This document shows, in pieces, positions 10,865 to 21,227 of a stretch of 64,000 nt of DNA. How positions within the stretch are numbered: position 1 is the first letter of the stretch; every line of letters starts with the position of its first letter. Under the pieces are notes generated by a model. That model was not told the DNA's origin. It saw only the letters and a list, made by a program, of their open reading frames with translations, and ran no database searches. This DNA comes from Hydractinia symbiolongicarpus. Its lineage: Eukaryota > Cnidaria > Hydrozoa > Anthoathecata > Hydractiniidae. The DNA lies in NCBI RefSeq assembly GCF_029227915.1, contig NC_079875.1, positions 26,732,001 to 26,796,000 of the forward strand. Reading direction: 5' to 3'. The translations under genes were made by a program, and so were the position numbers.

Positions 10865-12815
10865 ATCATTATTATCAAAAAATTACTACAAGTAAATCCA
10901 TGCTTTATCATGCTTTGACGAAGGGTACATCATGCTTAAAAATTGATAGCTATTGTTCATCAACAGGGGGTTTTAAATGAATTTAAAACTTGGTAAGTTT
11001 GATTATCTTGAATTAAATTTTGTACTTCTCTTTTCAATAATGTTTTTATATTTTCTTGTTTATTTTTCACGTGTTTGTAGCTTGTTATGACATTTGTTAA
11101 GGCCATGACCTACTAATATCACTGAAATATGCTGTCAGAAAAAAATATATAAGGTTTGGTTAACAAGATATACACATTCTTTAATAATTAGTTTTACTTT
11201 GTTACTTCTTCTTGCGGACAATAATATATCATATATCGGCTAAACGTGCCAATTAGGTCATTTTCCTTGTCGCTCCAAGCCAAGAATAGAATTTACTAGT
11301 GGAATAATGCATTGTTTTAGGAGTATAATTAACATGTGCATAAAATATTTCAGCATTAAAATTACCGAACGATTAAAACTGCGAAAATCACTAGTTGGTT
11401 TGTTTTTCTGAAAAAAATAGAGAGCGCCATCATACCGTTTTCTGGTATTCAAATTTTCAGAACAATGCTTCAGTACTGAATCAATGGTGATATTAAAATA
11501 ACACACAGTATTGCCAAGAACGTGTTTCCGATGCGGTGATCTGTTCTTAAAAGTACCTGTTTTCACATTACTTAACGAGTCTTCGTATATTATTACTGCA
11601 AGCTAAAATATTCTTGCAATTTTGTTTACCCGTTGCATACATTGCGTAAATCTAAAAACTCTGACAACAATACTGCAACTGCGTAGAAACATGCCATAAT
11701 AAGAGATATTGACAAAGGAAGCTTTCGCTGGATGACTGAATTCCATCTCCTCTGCTTTTTACAAATGAATTTATCTCCTCGATGTTTTTAGTGCGAGTGA
11801 ATTTCATCTCCTCGTAAGTTTGCCAAATTAATTCTGCAGTTAAAAAGGCGTTTTTCGTTATGTCATATAACAAACACAAATCGAGAGAATATACACGAAC
11901 AAATTTATCAAAAATATTTTGATTATTTTTCTTATTATTAAGTTGTTAATTTGGGTAGAGTAGAGTGACGTGTGGTGAGATATTACTGTTTCAAATAAAA
12001 AGTTAGAATAAGTGTAGTTTGTTACGACAAGTGAAAAGTCATATGAAGGCTTTAAGCAACTTTAATAACAGTCGGCGGTCAAAATCGCGTTGGCACTACG
12101 CTTAAAACTAGCATTTAAAAAACAATTATAATGTTGGGCTAAAAAAATTCAATTGATGAGAATTTGACCGTGAGATTTTCTCGGAAACAAGGCCATCCAG
12201 GAACTAAGTTCTCTGGTAGCTAATTTACAATTGTGCCTTTTTAAATGTAACAGATGATGTGAAATGTCACTGCATGCTACAAGTGACTGTGATAGCAAGT
12301 AATAGCAGGTGACTCGTGATGCAGAGGTCCAGCAATTATGATTAACACGTTTATAATAAATTTATATATTTATTATCATCGACATGAAATCGACATCGAC
12401 AGAAATAGAGAAATAGGAAATTACAAATATTCTGGTCTGTAAAGTACTAATATTCCGGTCTGTAAATTACACAGCATGCATGTCAATATTGTATGATGAC
12501 TTTTGTCACTATCACATATATAATCCCATATTCATACAACTGGTTAGTTTAAAAAGCATTTATTATTCATTATGAGCACTTATTTATTATTTCTTATTAG
12601 CACTTAAAGCATTTATTATTAGCACTACAATACCACCTGTCAAAAAGGACAAAGTGACAGGACAATTTTTGGAAATATTTTTTTTTCCGAAAGTCCAATA
12701 AAAATCAGGAAAAGTCACAAAGTTTCAGGTAATTTCATCCAGTATTTAAAAAGTTATTAGATTTTGAAAATGCCGCGGGCACTCCCCCTCATGCCAAATA
12801 GGGTTAATACGCATA
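10865..12815. other. AT-rich region, nothing recognised
   Basis: Minus-strand open frames at 11,258-11,566 (102 codons) and 11,652-11,879 (75 codons) show no motif I can name and may be chance. TTATTATTAGCAC-type short repeats occur near 12,560-12,625. The last 100 bp before 12,820 match sequence upstream of copy C's promoter. Confidence 0.45.
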
Positions 12816-12913
12816 TACTTGGGTTTCAGGACTCGGGGGCCGTGCGGAACATTTACTGTGACGTATGTTATATGCCTCCACCGTGGAGATAAAAACTTCA
12901 ATTTTATGTTTCA

Positions 12914-13015
12914 GTTCTCCACCATACAGTTTCAAAAAACAAACATCCGCCCTATGTTTATATCTCCAGGGATTCCAATAAAGTATAAAAGCAGCGTGTA
13001 ATATTCTAAGTCAGT
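12914..13015 (+). promoter_or_regulatory. Helitron copy B core promoter
   Basis: TATAAA at 12,984-12,989 and initiator TCAGT at 13,011-13,015 lie 28 nt apart (first T to the A), exactly as in copies A and C. A GTAATG donor-like site at about 13,054 and an AG acceptor directly before the ATG at 13,144 suggest a 5'-UTR intron. Confidence 0.62.
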
Positions 13016-13143
13016 AGCCACTTGGTTGATATTGGTCGTCGTAAACATTTAAAGGTAATGCGTTTTTTACAAATTAGTTATATGAAAAGGTTGCCATTAA
13101 CTATAACATTTACTGCATCATTTACATTTTTACTTGTTTTTAG

Positions 13144-13805
13144 ATGTTGCGTCGTACCAAAAGGGCTGTGTAATTTTTTGATCATTTCCCAAAGGATTTT
13201 ATTAGGCCATACGGTCCAGCCACTATACCGAATACGGCCACAGATTGAGACTTTGGAAAAAAGTTAAAAACGTTTACATGTAAATGGCTAAACAGGCCAT
13301 GTGTGGCCTATTCCGAATTGGCAGCAAAACTCGCCCCAAATTGGAAAGTCGTAACATCAAAATTACCATCGTTTATAAAATACCCGATTTCGAAATTTAC
13401 CTTTTGATAGGGTCACCAACATTAATGACGCCATGTTACCACTTAATAATAAATTGGATGGTCACAAAGCCACCAGTATGCAATACAAAAAGGCTGTGAT
13501 TGCGATGACTGGTGTACAAGAGGATGAAAACGACGAAGAGAGATTTGACAAATACATAAATGATATGATGAGTAGAGGTGCGAGCATGTATCTGGCTGCA
13601 TTGCATTAAAAGGTAGCGAAGTATGTTCATTTTCATCTCGACGATACTGGAAAAGCTGGAGTGGCAGATAAACCCGAGTGAAAAGATTTTAAATCTACTC
13701 TATCCTTGAATAATTATATAACAATACTAGCGGTACACCTGATTCCAAGAACACAAGCACAAACGATAAAAGAAGAAGACAGTAATTTTTGTCTATGCTT
13801 GATGT
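13144..13805 (+). pseudogene. Helitron upstream ORF, copy B (multiply broken)
   Basis: The ATG at 13,144 follows an AG acceptor and opens MLRRTKRAV, then stops at once (TAA at 13,171). Beyond this, homology to copies A and C continues through all three frames: RPYGPATIPNTATD near 13,208, WLNRPCVAYSELA near 13,290, and an EDENDEERF-type acidic stretch near 13,525. It ends with the conserved donor after a CTTGAT codon pair. Several frameshifts and stops exclude a product. The function is unknown, as for the other two copies. Confidence 0.62.
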
Positions 13806-14339
13806 AAGTTAAGTGTTACATGAAATAAAGTGTCTAAAAGGATAGTACTACTTTTACAGTACAGAAAGTTGCAATTTCATCAAACTGAAAAACCATTTTA
13901 GCAATTTGAAAAGCAACAACGAACGCGTGAAGTGCAAGTATCTTCCACTTGTGTAAGTGTAACTTTGTAAGAAAAATTGATCGAATAAAAATTATGTGCA
14001 GCTGTTATATAATATTTCAATTTAGATTGGACAAACACGAACAACTCGTAGGACGACCAGGTAGGTTATACTTTGTATAATATACCTAACTAACTTTAGC
14101 ACTAATAAATATGAACCTGTGGTTATTTAAAATGATGATTACTCAAATTTACTAGAGACGAAGAAGAAAAAGAAAACAACAGAAATACGTAGTATTTTTA
14201 TCCAAGACTTGAAAGTAAAGAAAAATGAACTAATAAATACGGCTTTACTCTTTTCATAAAATGTTCCACTTTACTTTTAATAAAATATTTTTTTCTTATT
14301 GAGAAAGAATAAGTACTTTTTATGTCGTAATTAAATCTT

Positions 14340-14455
14340 TACTTGACCCTCAATTTTACTCAAGAGTAAATTTAAGGGCGTGATTATATTTTCCCTAAAT
14401 ATCATTTTTTATTTTCAAACATACTCAAGAGTAAATTTGAGCGTGCATATTAGTT
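14340..14455. repeat. Paired short palindromic repeat
   Basis: TACTCAAGAGTAAATTT followed by (AA)GGGCGTG or GAGCGTG occurs twice, near 14,356 and 14,423. The core TTTACTC-AA-GAGTAAA is a perfect palindrome in the first copy and shortened in the second. They lie 120-220 bp upstream of the broken gene at 14,575, so they could be upstream binding sites, or a short element end. Confidence 0.35.
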
Positions 14456-14574
14456 TAAAAAACTGTATAAAAAAGTTGAAAATAACAGATATTTAGATTA
14501 TGCAGTATAGTTACGTGTGCTGTGCTACAAGCGTCGTTGTTGGCAAAAAACATTTGTTTTAATTTTCTTCAAAC

Positions 14575-15401
14575 ATGTCTTCAAAAAAGAGCAGTGCGTC
14601 AGGGTAATTGTTTTTATGTACATGATATATACGCTCCGTCCTTCAAAAACGGTCCAACAAAATATGAAGAAAATCTCGCCGTGGGGTAAGTTGTGATTGT
14701 AATAACGTTATATGTCGCTTTATATGCATTGGAATATCATAAACAGCTCCTTAAAGACTTTATTTGTCCGTACGAAAAAGCATATGACGAAAATATCTTA
14801 TCAGATGACGTTTTCAAAGCTCGTTTGAAGACTTAGTCTTGTGAGTTCTTATGTATACCAAGCGTCGCATTATCAGAAACAGCGTCATCTCTCCACAACA
14901 ATATAACTGCTTTTGCCGATCTGCGGGAAAAATTGAAGACGAAATATTTAAAACCCTTTGCGCGGTACTTGGATACTGTGGAAGACGCATTAAAAACTGT
15001 CGATTTGAAACACAAAGGATGCGATAAGGCACTTGGGATAATTTTTCACCACGAAAGATGCCTATGTGGTGGAATATGCGAAGGTGTTGGGGAAGCTGTG
15101 TGCTTGTCTTTATAGTCTATGCACGCATTACAGTGTAGCAAGATTTGCGTTTACCCACCCTAAATGGATAAAGGCAAACATGCTACAATGTATTCCCGAT
15201 TTCGGAAGCTGTTATGGAAATCCGACCACAGATTACCTTGAGGGACTGTGTTTGCAGTTTGCTTCCTGTTCTTTGAGGGATGTACCACAGGATACTAATT
15301 CTATAGATTTAGATACGTTGTTGGAAAAACCCTTTTACAATGATTCTTCTCACTCTAGCGAACGGGTTTATGAAAAAGATAGGTGTAGTTTATTACAATA
15401 A
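14575..15401 (+). pseudogene. Distant relative of the Helitron upstream ORF
   Basis: A likely first exon (MSSKKSSAS from ATG 14,575) ends at a GTAATT donor near 14,603. The main coding stretch runs from about 14,750 to 15,401 with an in-frame TAG at 14,834-14,836 and one frameshift near 15,040. Residue spacing matches the Helitron upstream ORF: DFICPYEKA against DFIRPYGPA, then D-x-F-x(3)-LK, CEFL against CEWL, and PSVALSE against PSVAYSE. The C-terminal half (HYSVARFAFTHPKWIKANML, then a Cys-containing stretch and an acidic Ser-rich tail) has no counterpart in copies A-C. I cannot assign a known family. No Rep follows it in the window. Confidence 0.55.
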
Positions 15402-15403
15402 AC

Positions 15404-15905
15404 GTTCTTGAACAATGTACTTTGTATGTTTTATTCCCGTACTAATGTTTTCCTAATGATCATGAATAATGCGCTGCGCCAATATTATTTTCAATATACA
15501 TTACTAAAATGCTTTTATTTTCGATATGGCGAATTAAAAAGTCTACTTTATAATATCTTAATGACTTATAGTACAGTTAATTGTGATTCGTTGTTAAATG
15601 CGCATTTAAAGAATATAATAAATACAAGAAAATTGATGGAACAATGTACTTTGTCTTTTTTAATTCCATACTTATGCTTCCTCAATGATCATTGTAACAG
15701 TAAAATATTATTTTCAATATACATTACTGAAATGCGTTTATTTATTTTCGATATTGAGAATTACATATTAAGTGCACATTTAAAGAATATAATAAAAAGA
15801 AAAAAATTCTTGGAACAATGCACTTTGTATTTTTATTCCCGTACTAATGTTTTCGTAATAAACATGGATAATGCGCTGCGCCAATGTTATTTTTAATAAA
15901 CATTA
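15404..15905 (+). repeat. Three imperfect tandem repeats
   Basis: A segment starting GGAACAATGTACTTTGTAT, passing CCCGTACTAATGTTTTC and GCGCTGCGCCAAT and ending TTTATTTTCGATAT(T/G)G, recurs with starts near 15,405, 15,636 and 15,810. Spacers are AT-rich and of unequal length. A 162-codon open frame across the repeats is a by-product and not a gene. Confidence 0.7.
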
Positions 15906-16017
15906 TTGAAATGCCTTTATTTATTTTCGATATTGCAAAATCGTTCATTAACATAACACAGAAGCGGAGAAAAACACACGTACAGGCTTCTACAGTTACA
16001 AGTTGACCTGCAGTCAC

Positions 16018-16230
16018 AGCTGACGCTCAGTGCGTTGCCTATTTTAACACAATACCGTACTGTCACAAACAACAAGACTCAAAATAATGTTACAGCTCAC
16101 GCACCGTGCGTGGACGCCAGTTACAAGGTAACCTTCGGATTCTCGTAGCGTGCAAGGTCACCAGCTTACCTAATGTTACAGCTGACGCCCCGTGCGTAGA
16201 CGCCAGTTGCAAGGTAACCTTCGGTGTCCA
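16018..16230. repeat. Two to three ~90-bp-spaced direct repeats with GTGCGT palindrome
   Basis: AATGTTACAGCT(C/G)ACGC, CCGTGCGT(G/A)GACGCCAGTT and CAAGGTAACCTTCGG follow each other in two copies starting near 16,085 and 16,173. A truncated one (CAGCTGACGCTCAGTGCGTTG) starts near 16,018. In the first full copy ACGCAC-C-GTGCGT is a perfect palindrome. Unassigned; possibly the end of an element. Confidence 0.6.
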
Positions 16231-16234
16231 TGCG

Positions 16235-16960
16235 TTACGCTAAAATTTACCAAGTTAAAAAAAGACGCAAATCAGGGTTACTATTTAAACATTTAATTCT
16301 TTTTATTTGGTTATTTCATAAAATTCTTTTTTTTATTTTAATACTAAATTTTTATTTTTATTTTTAAATGTTACTATTTGTTTATTTTTTGTTTTAAAAG
16401 CCCCGCTGGTCGTTATAGATAGAATAATTTAATTTTACCCCCAGATTAACGTGCACGCTGCATCTAACGGAAACAAGTTGTTTATCAACTGAAAAAAGAA
16501 ATGTGCAGCAAAGAAGTAACTCTGGAAAAAGTTCATCATCAGGTTGGATTAAAGCTTATATTTGTTTTTCTATATTTCCATTTTTGTGTTCTGGGACGAG
16601 GTAAATATTTCTAACGTGCGATGATTTAACATCACAAAAAGAACGGATTGGAAATGTTTCAGGCAATTGTATACATCTTCAATTCATTCTCTCTGGGATG
16701 AAACGAAGTTTAGTATTCGAAGTAAAAAAACTGATTGGAGTTTTATTAGGAGAACGCTAGCAAGTTATCTACTGAGAAGTAAAAGAAAACAGGTGCGTTG
16801 TTTAGATTATTTAGTAGATAAATGAACTTGGGTGTATAACGAGTTTCTAGCCGTTTCTTTCAGAGCTAAATTTTCCTTAAAAATTAAGTTTGTTGTTGTG
16901 TCTTGAGTCGGAAAATATTTTCTTTAAGCACTCATTTTGATGGGGACAACAACTTGACAG
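16235..16960. other. T-rich region without clear genes
   Basis: Low-complexity T/TTTTA sequence occupies 16,285-16,400. A short coding-looking stretch with an SSSS-type Ser run ends at a GT donor near 16,545, but it is too short to call. No family was recognised. Confidence 0.4.
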
Positions 16961-18015
16961 GGTGAACGGTGAGATTTCTTGGAGGCATTCAGGCTGTTTG
17001 AAGACGTGAACTTTTCCCTGGGTGGTATGATCTGCGGCCATAGGCAAGAAGCTGTTAAAAGGTTCAAGGGAGACAAAATTACTTAGTACAATTATCCCCG
17101 CTGATGTGTCAGAAACTGGAATAATACGCTAGGTATTAGGAGAGCGTTGGTGTGTGTCGGCGGTAGAACAACGAAACTAGATGAGTGCAACTACTTCAAA
17201 GGGTGGGCAGTGAGGTTTCGAGAATCTTTGAGACTGTTTAAAGAGGTGAATGTTCCTTGACAGTATAATCCGGCACGATATGCAACAACTGTTACAAGGT
17301 TCAGAGGAGTTAACATTTCTAAGTACTAATAACCCCGCTCATGTGTCAAAAAGTGTAATAGTGCGCTTTATATAAAGAGAGTGTTCGCTTTTTCTCAGCT
17401 TTAGAGTCAGTGCAGGAAAGTTACCGCGATAACTTGTGAGACTATGCGAAACTTGTTACGTTACGTTTCAAAAGTAGTATTAAGTAATGCACCCAATTCT
17501 CTTTTTTTTAACGCTAACGAAAGTGCGCAGCGTACCACACAACATCATATTTCTATGTTACTTGCGATGGCATAGCATACAAAGAAACATAACAACATGT
17601 TCTTTGGTACGCTAGCCAACATACGTAAATGCAAAATATGTTTGCTACTGTTAACTTTGACCTACTAGTTTACCGTAAATGTGTTATCATTCAAAGGTAG
17701 TATTAAATAATGCATCGAATTCTCTTTTTTTAATAGTAAAGAAAGTGCGTAGCGTACCAAACAACATCATACTAAGTACTATCGACCCCGCTTGTGTGTC
17801 AGAAACTGGAATAATGCACTATATAATAAGAGAGTGTTGGTTCTTTATCAGGTTTAGAGTCAGTGGGGGATGGTTGCTGGGATAACTTTTGAGACTATGC
17901 AAAACCTCCTAAAAGGTCGGGAGAGTTAAATCGAGAAAGTTTTCCAAGGTTGCAGAAAAACTATTGACGGAGTAGGTGTACAGCGAAAGAGTGTGTACAA
18001 ATTTGAAATATTTTA
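16960..18015 (+). repeat. Dispersed repeat family, left cluster
   Basis: Three partial copies (from about 16,985, 17,220 and 17,700) share ordered blocks: CTGTTTGAAGAGGTGAA, a GATCCGCGGC-like segment, CCCCGCT-x-TGTGTCAGAAACTG, a TATA-like stretch followed by GAGAGTGTT, and GTTAAATCGAGAAAGTTTT. The same blocks recur at 28,560-30,420, so the family flanks Helitron copy C on both sides. The second copy has TATAAA near 17,373 with a TCAG about 26 nt downstream, and could carry a promoter. Whether these are Helitron ends, a separate element or older host repeat is unresolved. Confidence 0.65.
17573..17614. repeat. Imperfect palindrome ending in CTA(G)
   Basis: TAGCATAC at 17,573-17,580 pairs with GTACGCTA at 17,607-17,614, with an inner AACAT/ATGTT stem. 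The same structure occurs at 30,367-30,407. The right arm is followed by G, giving CTAG, which fits the CTRR end of Helitrons, but the hairpin-to-end spacing is not the canonical one. Confidence 0.55.
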
Positions 18016-18390
18016 CTAATGTTCGAAATAGTGAATTTTCTGTCACCCATCTATTTTTTTAAGTTTGTAAAAGATTGACATATGTTTAATTTCATTTATT
18101 CGTTTCGCATTAAAATAACACAAATTATTGCTTAGAAGTGAAAAGGAATTAGTGTGTGACATTGCATGCTGTCACTTGCTCTTTTTTTCTTTTTTTCTGT
18201 GCTGTGCCGTACCAAGTATAACGAGCGTTTTTTAACTCACTCAATACCGTATTTATGCAAAACTTGGACTTGTGCATGTACTCTTTTACATAATCCCGAC
18301 ATGCTTTGGTATGAGGTTTCAGGTCCCTACAGAACATTTACTATGACGTAAGATATATGCCTCCACCGGGAGATAAAATTTTTTCAGTTC

Positions 18391-18488
18391 TCCACCATAG
18401 AGTTTAAGGAAAAAAAACTTCTGCTTTACCTTTATATCTCCAGGGATTTGAGTAAAGTATAAAGCAGCACGAAATATTCTAAGTCAGT
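18391..18488 (+). promoter_or_regulatory. Helitron copy C core promoter
   Basis: TATAAA at 18,458-18,463 and TCAGT at 18,484-18,488 have the same 28-nt spacing as copies A and B. The conserved block begins CTCCACCATAGAGTTTAA. The sequence GTGATATGCC-like upstream block (about 18,340-18,375) is shared with copy B as well. Confidence 0.68.
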
Positions 18489-18534
18489 AGTCGCTGGGTG
18501 GATACTGGTAGATGAACATTGGAATGGTATCGAC

Positions 18535-19149
18535 CATTTTCCAAAAGATTTTATTAGACCATACGGTCTAGCAACTCTCACCACTACTGCAACTGATGGA
18601 GATTTTGATAAGAAATTAAAGCCTTGCGAATGGCTGAATAGACCATCGGTCGCCTATTCAGAATTAGCGGCTACACTTGCGCCGAATTGGGATGTTTTTA
18701 TTTCGAAGTTGCCATCTTTAATAAAGAGTCCCATTTCAAATTTTGCGTTTGATAGAGTGGCGGCTATCAATAACGCAATTGAACCTCTTAACAAAAATTT
18801 GGGCAGTGAAAAAGCCAATAGTATCCAGTATAAAAAGGCTGCTATTGCTATTACAGGTGTAGAAGAAGACGAGAAAAAAGAAGAACAATTTGAACAATAT
18901 ATAAATGATATGATGTGCGTAGGTGTTAGTATGTACCTAGCAGCTTTACATTTAAAAGTCGCGAAATATGTCCATTTCCACCTAGAGAATATTGCAAATG
19001 CTGGCGGAGCGGATAAGGCGGAATGGAAAGACTTTAAATGTACACCATCTTTAAACAATTATATAAAAATTGCTACTGGAACAACAGAATCCAACAAAAA
19101 TACTACAAATGATAAAAGTAAAAGACAGGCATTTTTGTCTATGCTTGAT
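18535..19149 (+). pseudogene. Helitron upstream ORF, copy C (start region deleted)
   Basis: Relative to copies A and B, the 5'-UTR intron and about the first dozen codons are missing: promoter sequence (AACATTGG) runs straight into the DHFPKDFIRPYG region and no in-frame ATG precedes it. From there the frame is open to the splice donor at 19,149 (GAT|GTAAGT). Segments include PSVAYSELAATLAPNWDVF, an EEDEKKEEQFEQYIND acidic stretch and LHLKVAKYVHFHLENI. An internal ATG at 18,709 could still give 147 residues to that donor. Composition suggests a soluble, charged protein without membrane segments or a recognisable domain. Its constant place before Rep suggests a role in the element. Confidence 0.65.
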
Positions 19150-19287
19150 GTAAGTTACATGTTACATGTTCTATCCTAAAATGCCAATAATCTATGTAAA
19201 TAAATATGAAAAGTGTATTTTATATTAGTGTTCTTATTATTTACTTTATAAAGAAATGCTAAATAATTTTTATATTCATTCATGTAG

Positions 19288-20148
19288 GATAGTGGAGTTG
19301 TCGATCCATCCGACACCGAAGAGATTGTAAGTATATTACTACTTTTACGTTACAGGAAGTTACAATTTCATAAAAATAAAAATTCTGTAAGTTTAATTTG
19401 GTAAGTTATCGCTAAAAATTAGGTGCCGCTGTTCTATATTTTTTCTACCTAGATGGGAAAATCAGCAAGAAGTCGTCGTAGGACAATAAACTTTGTAAGT
19501 TTTTATACCATTGTTATTAAATAGTATGATTTTACATAATTTATTAGTGTGAAATTTAAATGTTCCATGTAATTGTACTGCTTCATTTGTTCATATTGTA
19601 AGAACTATCTGGAAGTGCATCGGATAACGATGAACGATCAATTTATGAACAAAATTTTCCCCCAAAAATGGTACGTCTATCTATCATATTATTTTTTATA
19701 TGAACTCATATTCACTTTTATGTGTTTACACCAAAAGCAGCAAAACACTGAAAATTCATAACAAAGACACATTCATATATAATATTCTGACAACATTTTA
19801 GCTATTATCGGACAGTGAATCGGAAGAAGAAGTCCGACCAACTAATTTAGGAAGAAATGTGGATAAAAAGCAGGTATGTCTTCAAACCATTTTGTGATAA
19901 GATTTTTACATTATTGCTGTGTATTTTGAAAACTGCTTAATGCATTCATAACCTTATAACATTTTAAACTTCAAATAGACTACCGAAGAAAAAGTGTTAC
20001 TGGAAAAGAATGAAAAGAAAAAAAAGAAAAAAAAGAAAGAAAAAAAAGAAGAAAAAAAAGAGTCACATACAGGTGGGAGACGATATGAAGTTAGACGAAA
20101 GGGTGAAAAAGAATAAAAATAAGAAGAGCAAAATAAAAGAGGGTCAGG
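19288..20148 (+). pseudogene. Helitron copy C: chain of in-phase micro-exons
   Basis: Five exon-like segments follow the upstream ORF: 19,288-19,326 (39 nt, DSGVVDPSDTEEI), 19,453-19,494 (42 nt, GKSARSRRRTINF), about 19,602-19,670 (69 nt, ELSGSASDNDERSIYEQNF), 19,802-19,873 (72 nt, LLSDSESEEEV) and 19,979-20,148 (very Lys-rich). Each has an AG acceptor and a GT donor, and the first four lengths are multiples of three with phase-0 borders. The third acceptor is TAG|G in copy A but TAAG here, which would shift the frame. The stretch encodes a disordered acidic then basic linker, as expected of a tail or a nuclear/DNA-contact region. Function is inferred only. Confidence 0.55.
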
Positions 20149-20481
20149 TACGTTCTACATGAAACGTACTTTGAAAAAAGGATTTATTTGGACAAAAGAA
20201 ATGTGCTCACATTACTTAAAATTCTTGCATAAATATTTTAAGAAAACGTTCTTTTACATTCATTTTTTTCAACTAAAGAGGTACTCCGAATTCTTTAAAA
20301 TTTTAAATCATGTTTTTATTTTAGTGTATTAACATATGAATATATATAAAGTAATACAACTATATATTCTTGATTATACATAATTACGTTACCAGGCAAG
20401 TTGAGACATATTTATTAGTATTTCATTTTTTATTAGTACTACCTTTGTTCCTTTTTCTGCTTTTCGTATCATTTCTTTTAG

Positions 20482-21165
20482 AAAAAATGCAAGACTGCAG
20501 TTATTTCTGGAAAAATCGGAAAACATATGTTCTTGTGCCCCATAAAAATGTAAGTACTTTATTAAAATTTTAAATTTATTTCCAATGTAGTGAAATTGTA
20601 GTTGTATAATTTCTTATGTTTAGTATGAACAGAAAGATCAGGAAAATATAAAAATGGTAGAGGACAGAAAATTATGGTACAATAGAAAAAAAGAAGAATT
20701 TCAACGTACATTTAATATTTGCCACTTCCGAATCCTTTGATGCTTCACAAACTATAGCTGGTTTAACCAACAGGAGAAAATTCAAATCAGAAACATACTG
20801 TAGCAAGTGTTCATTGTTGATTAAGAATAAACTTCTTCCAAGTTACAGCAAATGCAAACTAAAAACGTCTACCACATGTATTTGCAGTAAAAATGTTTAT
20901 AAAATTCCTCAAATTAGTGATGTTCCAAAGAAATTACTTGGAATGACATATGAACAGCAGAATATTTTACGCATTTTTGATATTGACATTGGAAAATATG
21001 AAAGAAAGCAGCATGGATACAGAGTAAAAACATACGGCTTTTCATTAATAAAGACAGACTTAACCGTTGAAGAAAAAATTTCTTCCTTGCAAGATGAAAA
21101 AGAAAAAAAACAATTGCAAGAAGCTTTTACATTTCTTATGAACAATAGCGACTCTTACTACAGGT
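20482..21165 (+). pseudogene. Helitron copy C: Cys-rich finger and accessory domain
   Basis: An exon at 20,482-20,549 and a longer one from about 20,624 to 21,165 (frame restored after one break near 20,730) form the N-terminal part of the Rep-helicase polyprotein. The segment YCSKCSLLIKNKLLPSYSKC followed by TTCICSKN supplies spaced Cys pairs that look like the zinc finger near the N-terminus of Helitron proteins. IPQISDVPKKLLGMTYEQQN and IDIGKYERKQHGYRVKTY follow, in the position of the conserved accessory region before Rep. The exon ends at AG|GTGAAT. Copy A keeps the second half almost unchanged but has lost most of the Cys cluster. Confidence 0.68.
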
Positions 21166-21227
21166 GAATACATTTATATTCAAAATGATGTAAAATATAT
21201 ATTTTTAAAATATATTATTTTTTTACA

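Larger units (their letters stand above)
12820..14100 (+). mobile_element. Helitron-type element, copy B (5' part only)
   Basis: Copy B shares with copy C the upstream block (GTGACGTA, then TATATGCCTCCACCG, near 12,855-12,885), the promoter, the upstream ORF and the first splice donor (GAT|GTAAGT near 13,800). It fades out near 14,100 after short exon-like segments. No Rep or helicase follows; a different broken gene starts at 14,575. It is the most decayed of the three copies. Confidence 0.65.

Noticed and set aside
11258-11566. 102-codon minus-strand ORF
   Set aside because: No motif, no splice context, and composition similar to chance AT-rich frames; left unannotated as a gene.
15408-15896. 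162-codon open frame
   Set aside because: It spans three imperfect non-coding repeats, is AT-rich, and its peptide repeats with them.
18654-19058. 134-codon minus-strand frame
   Set aside because: Antisense of the Helitron upstream ORF.
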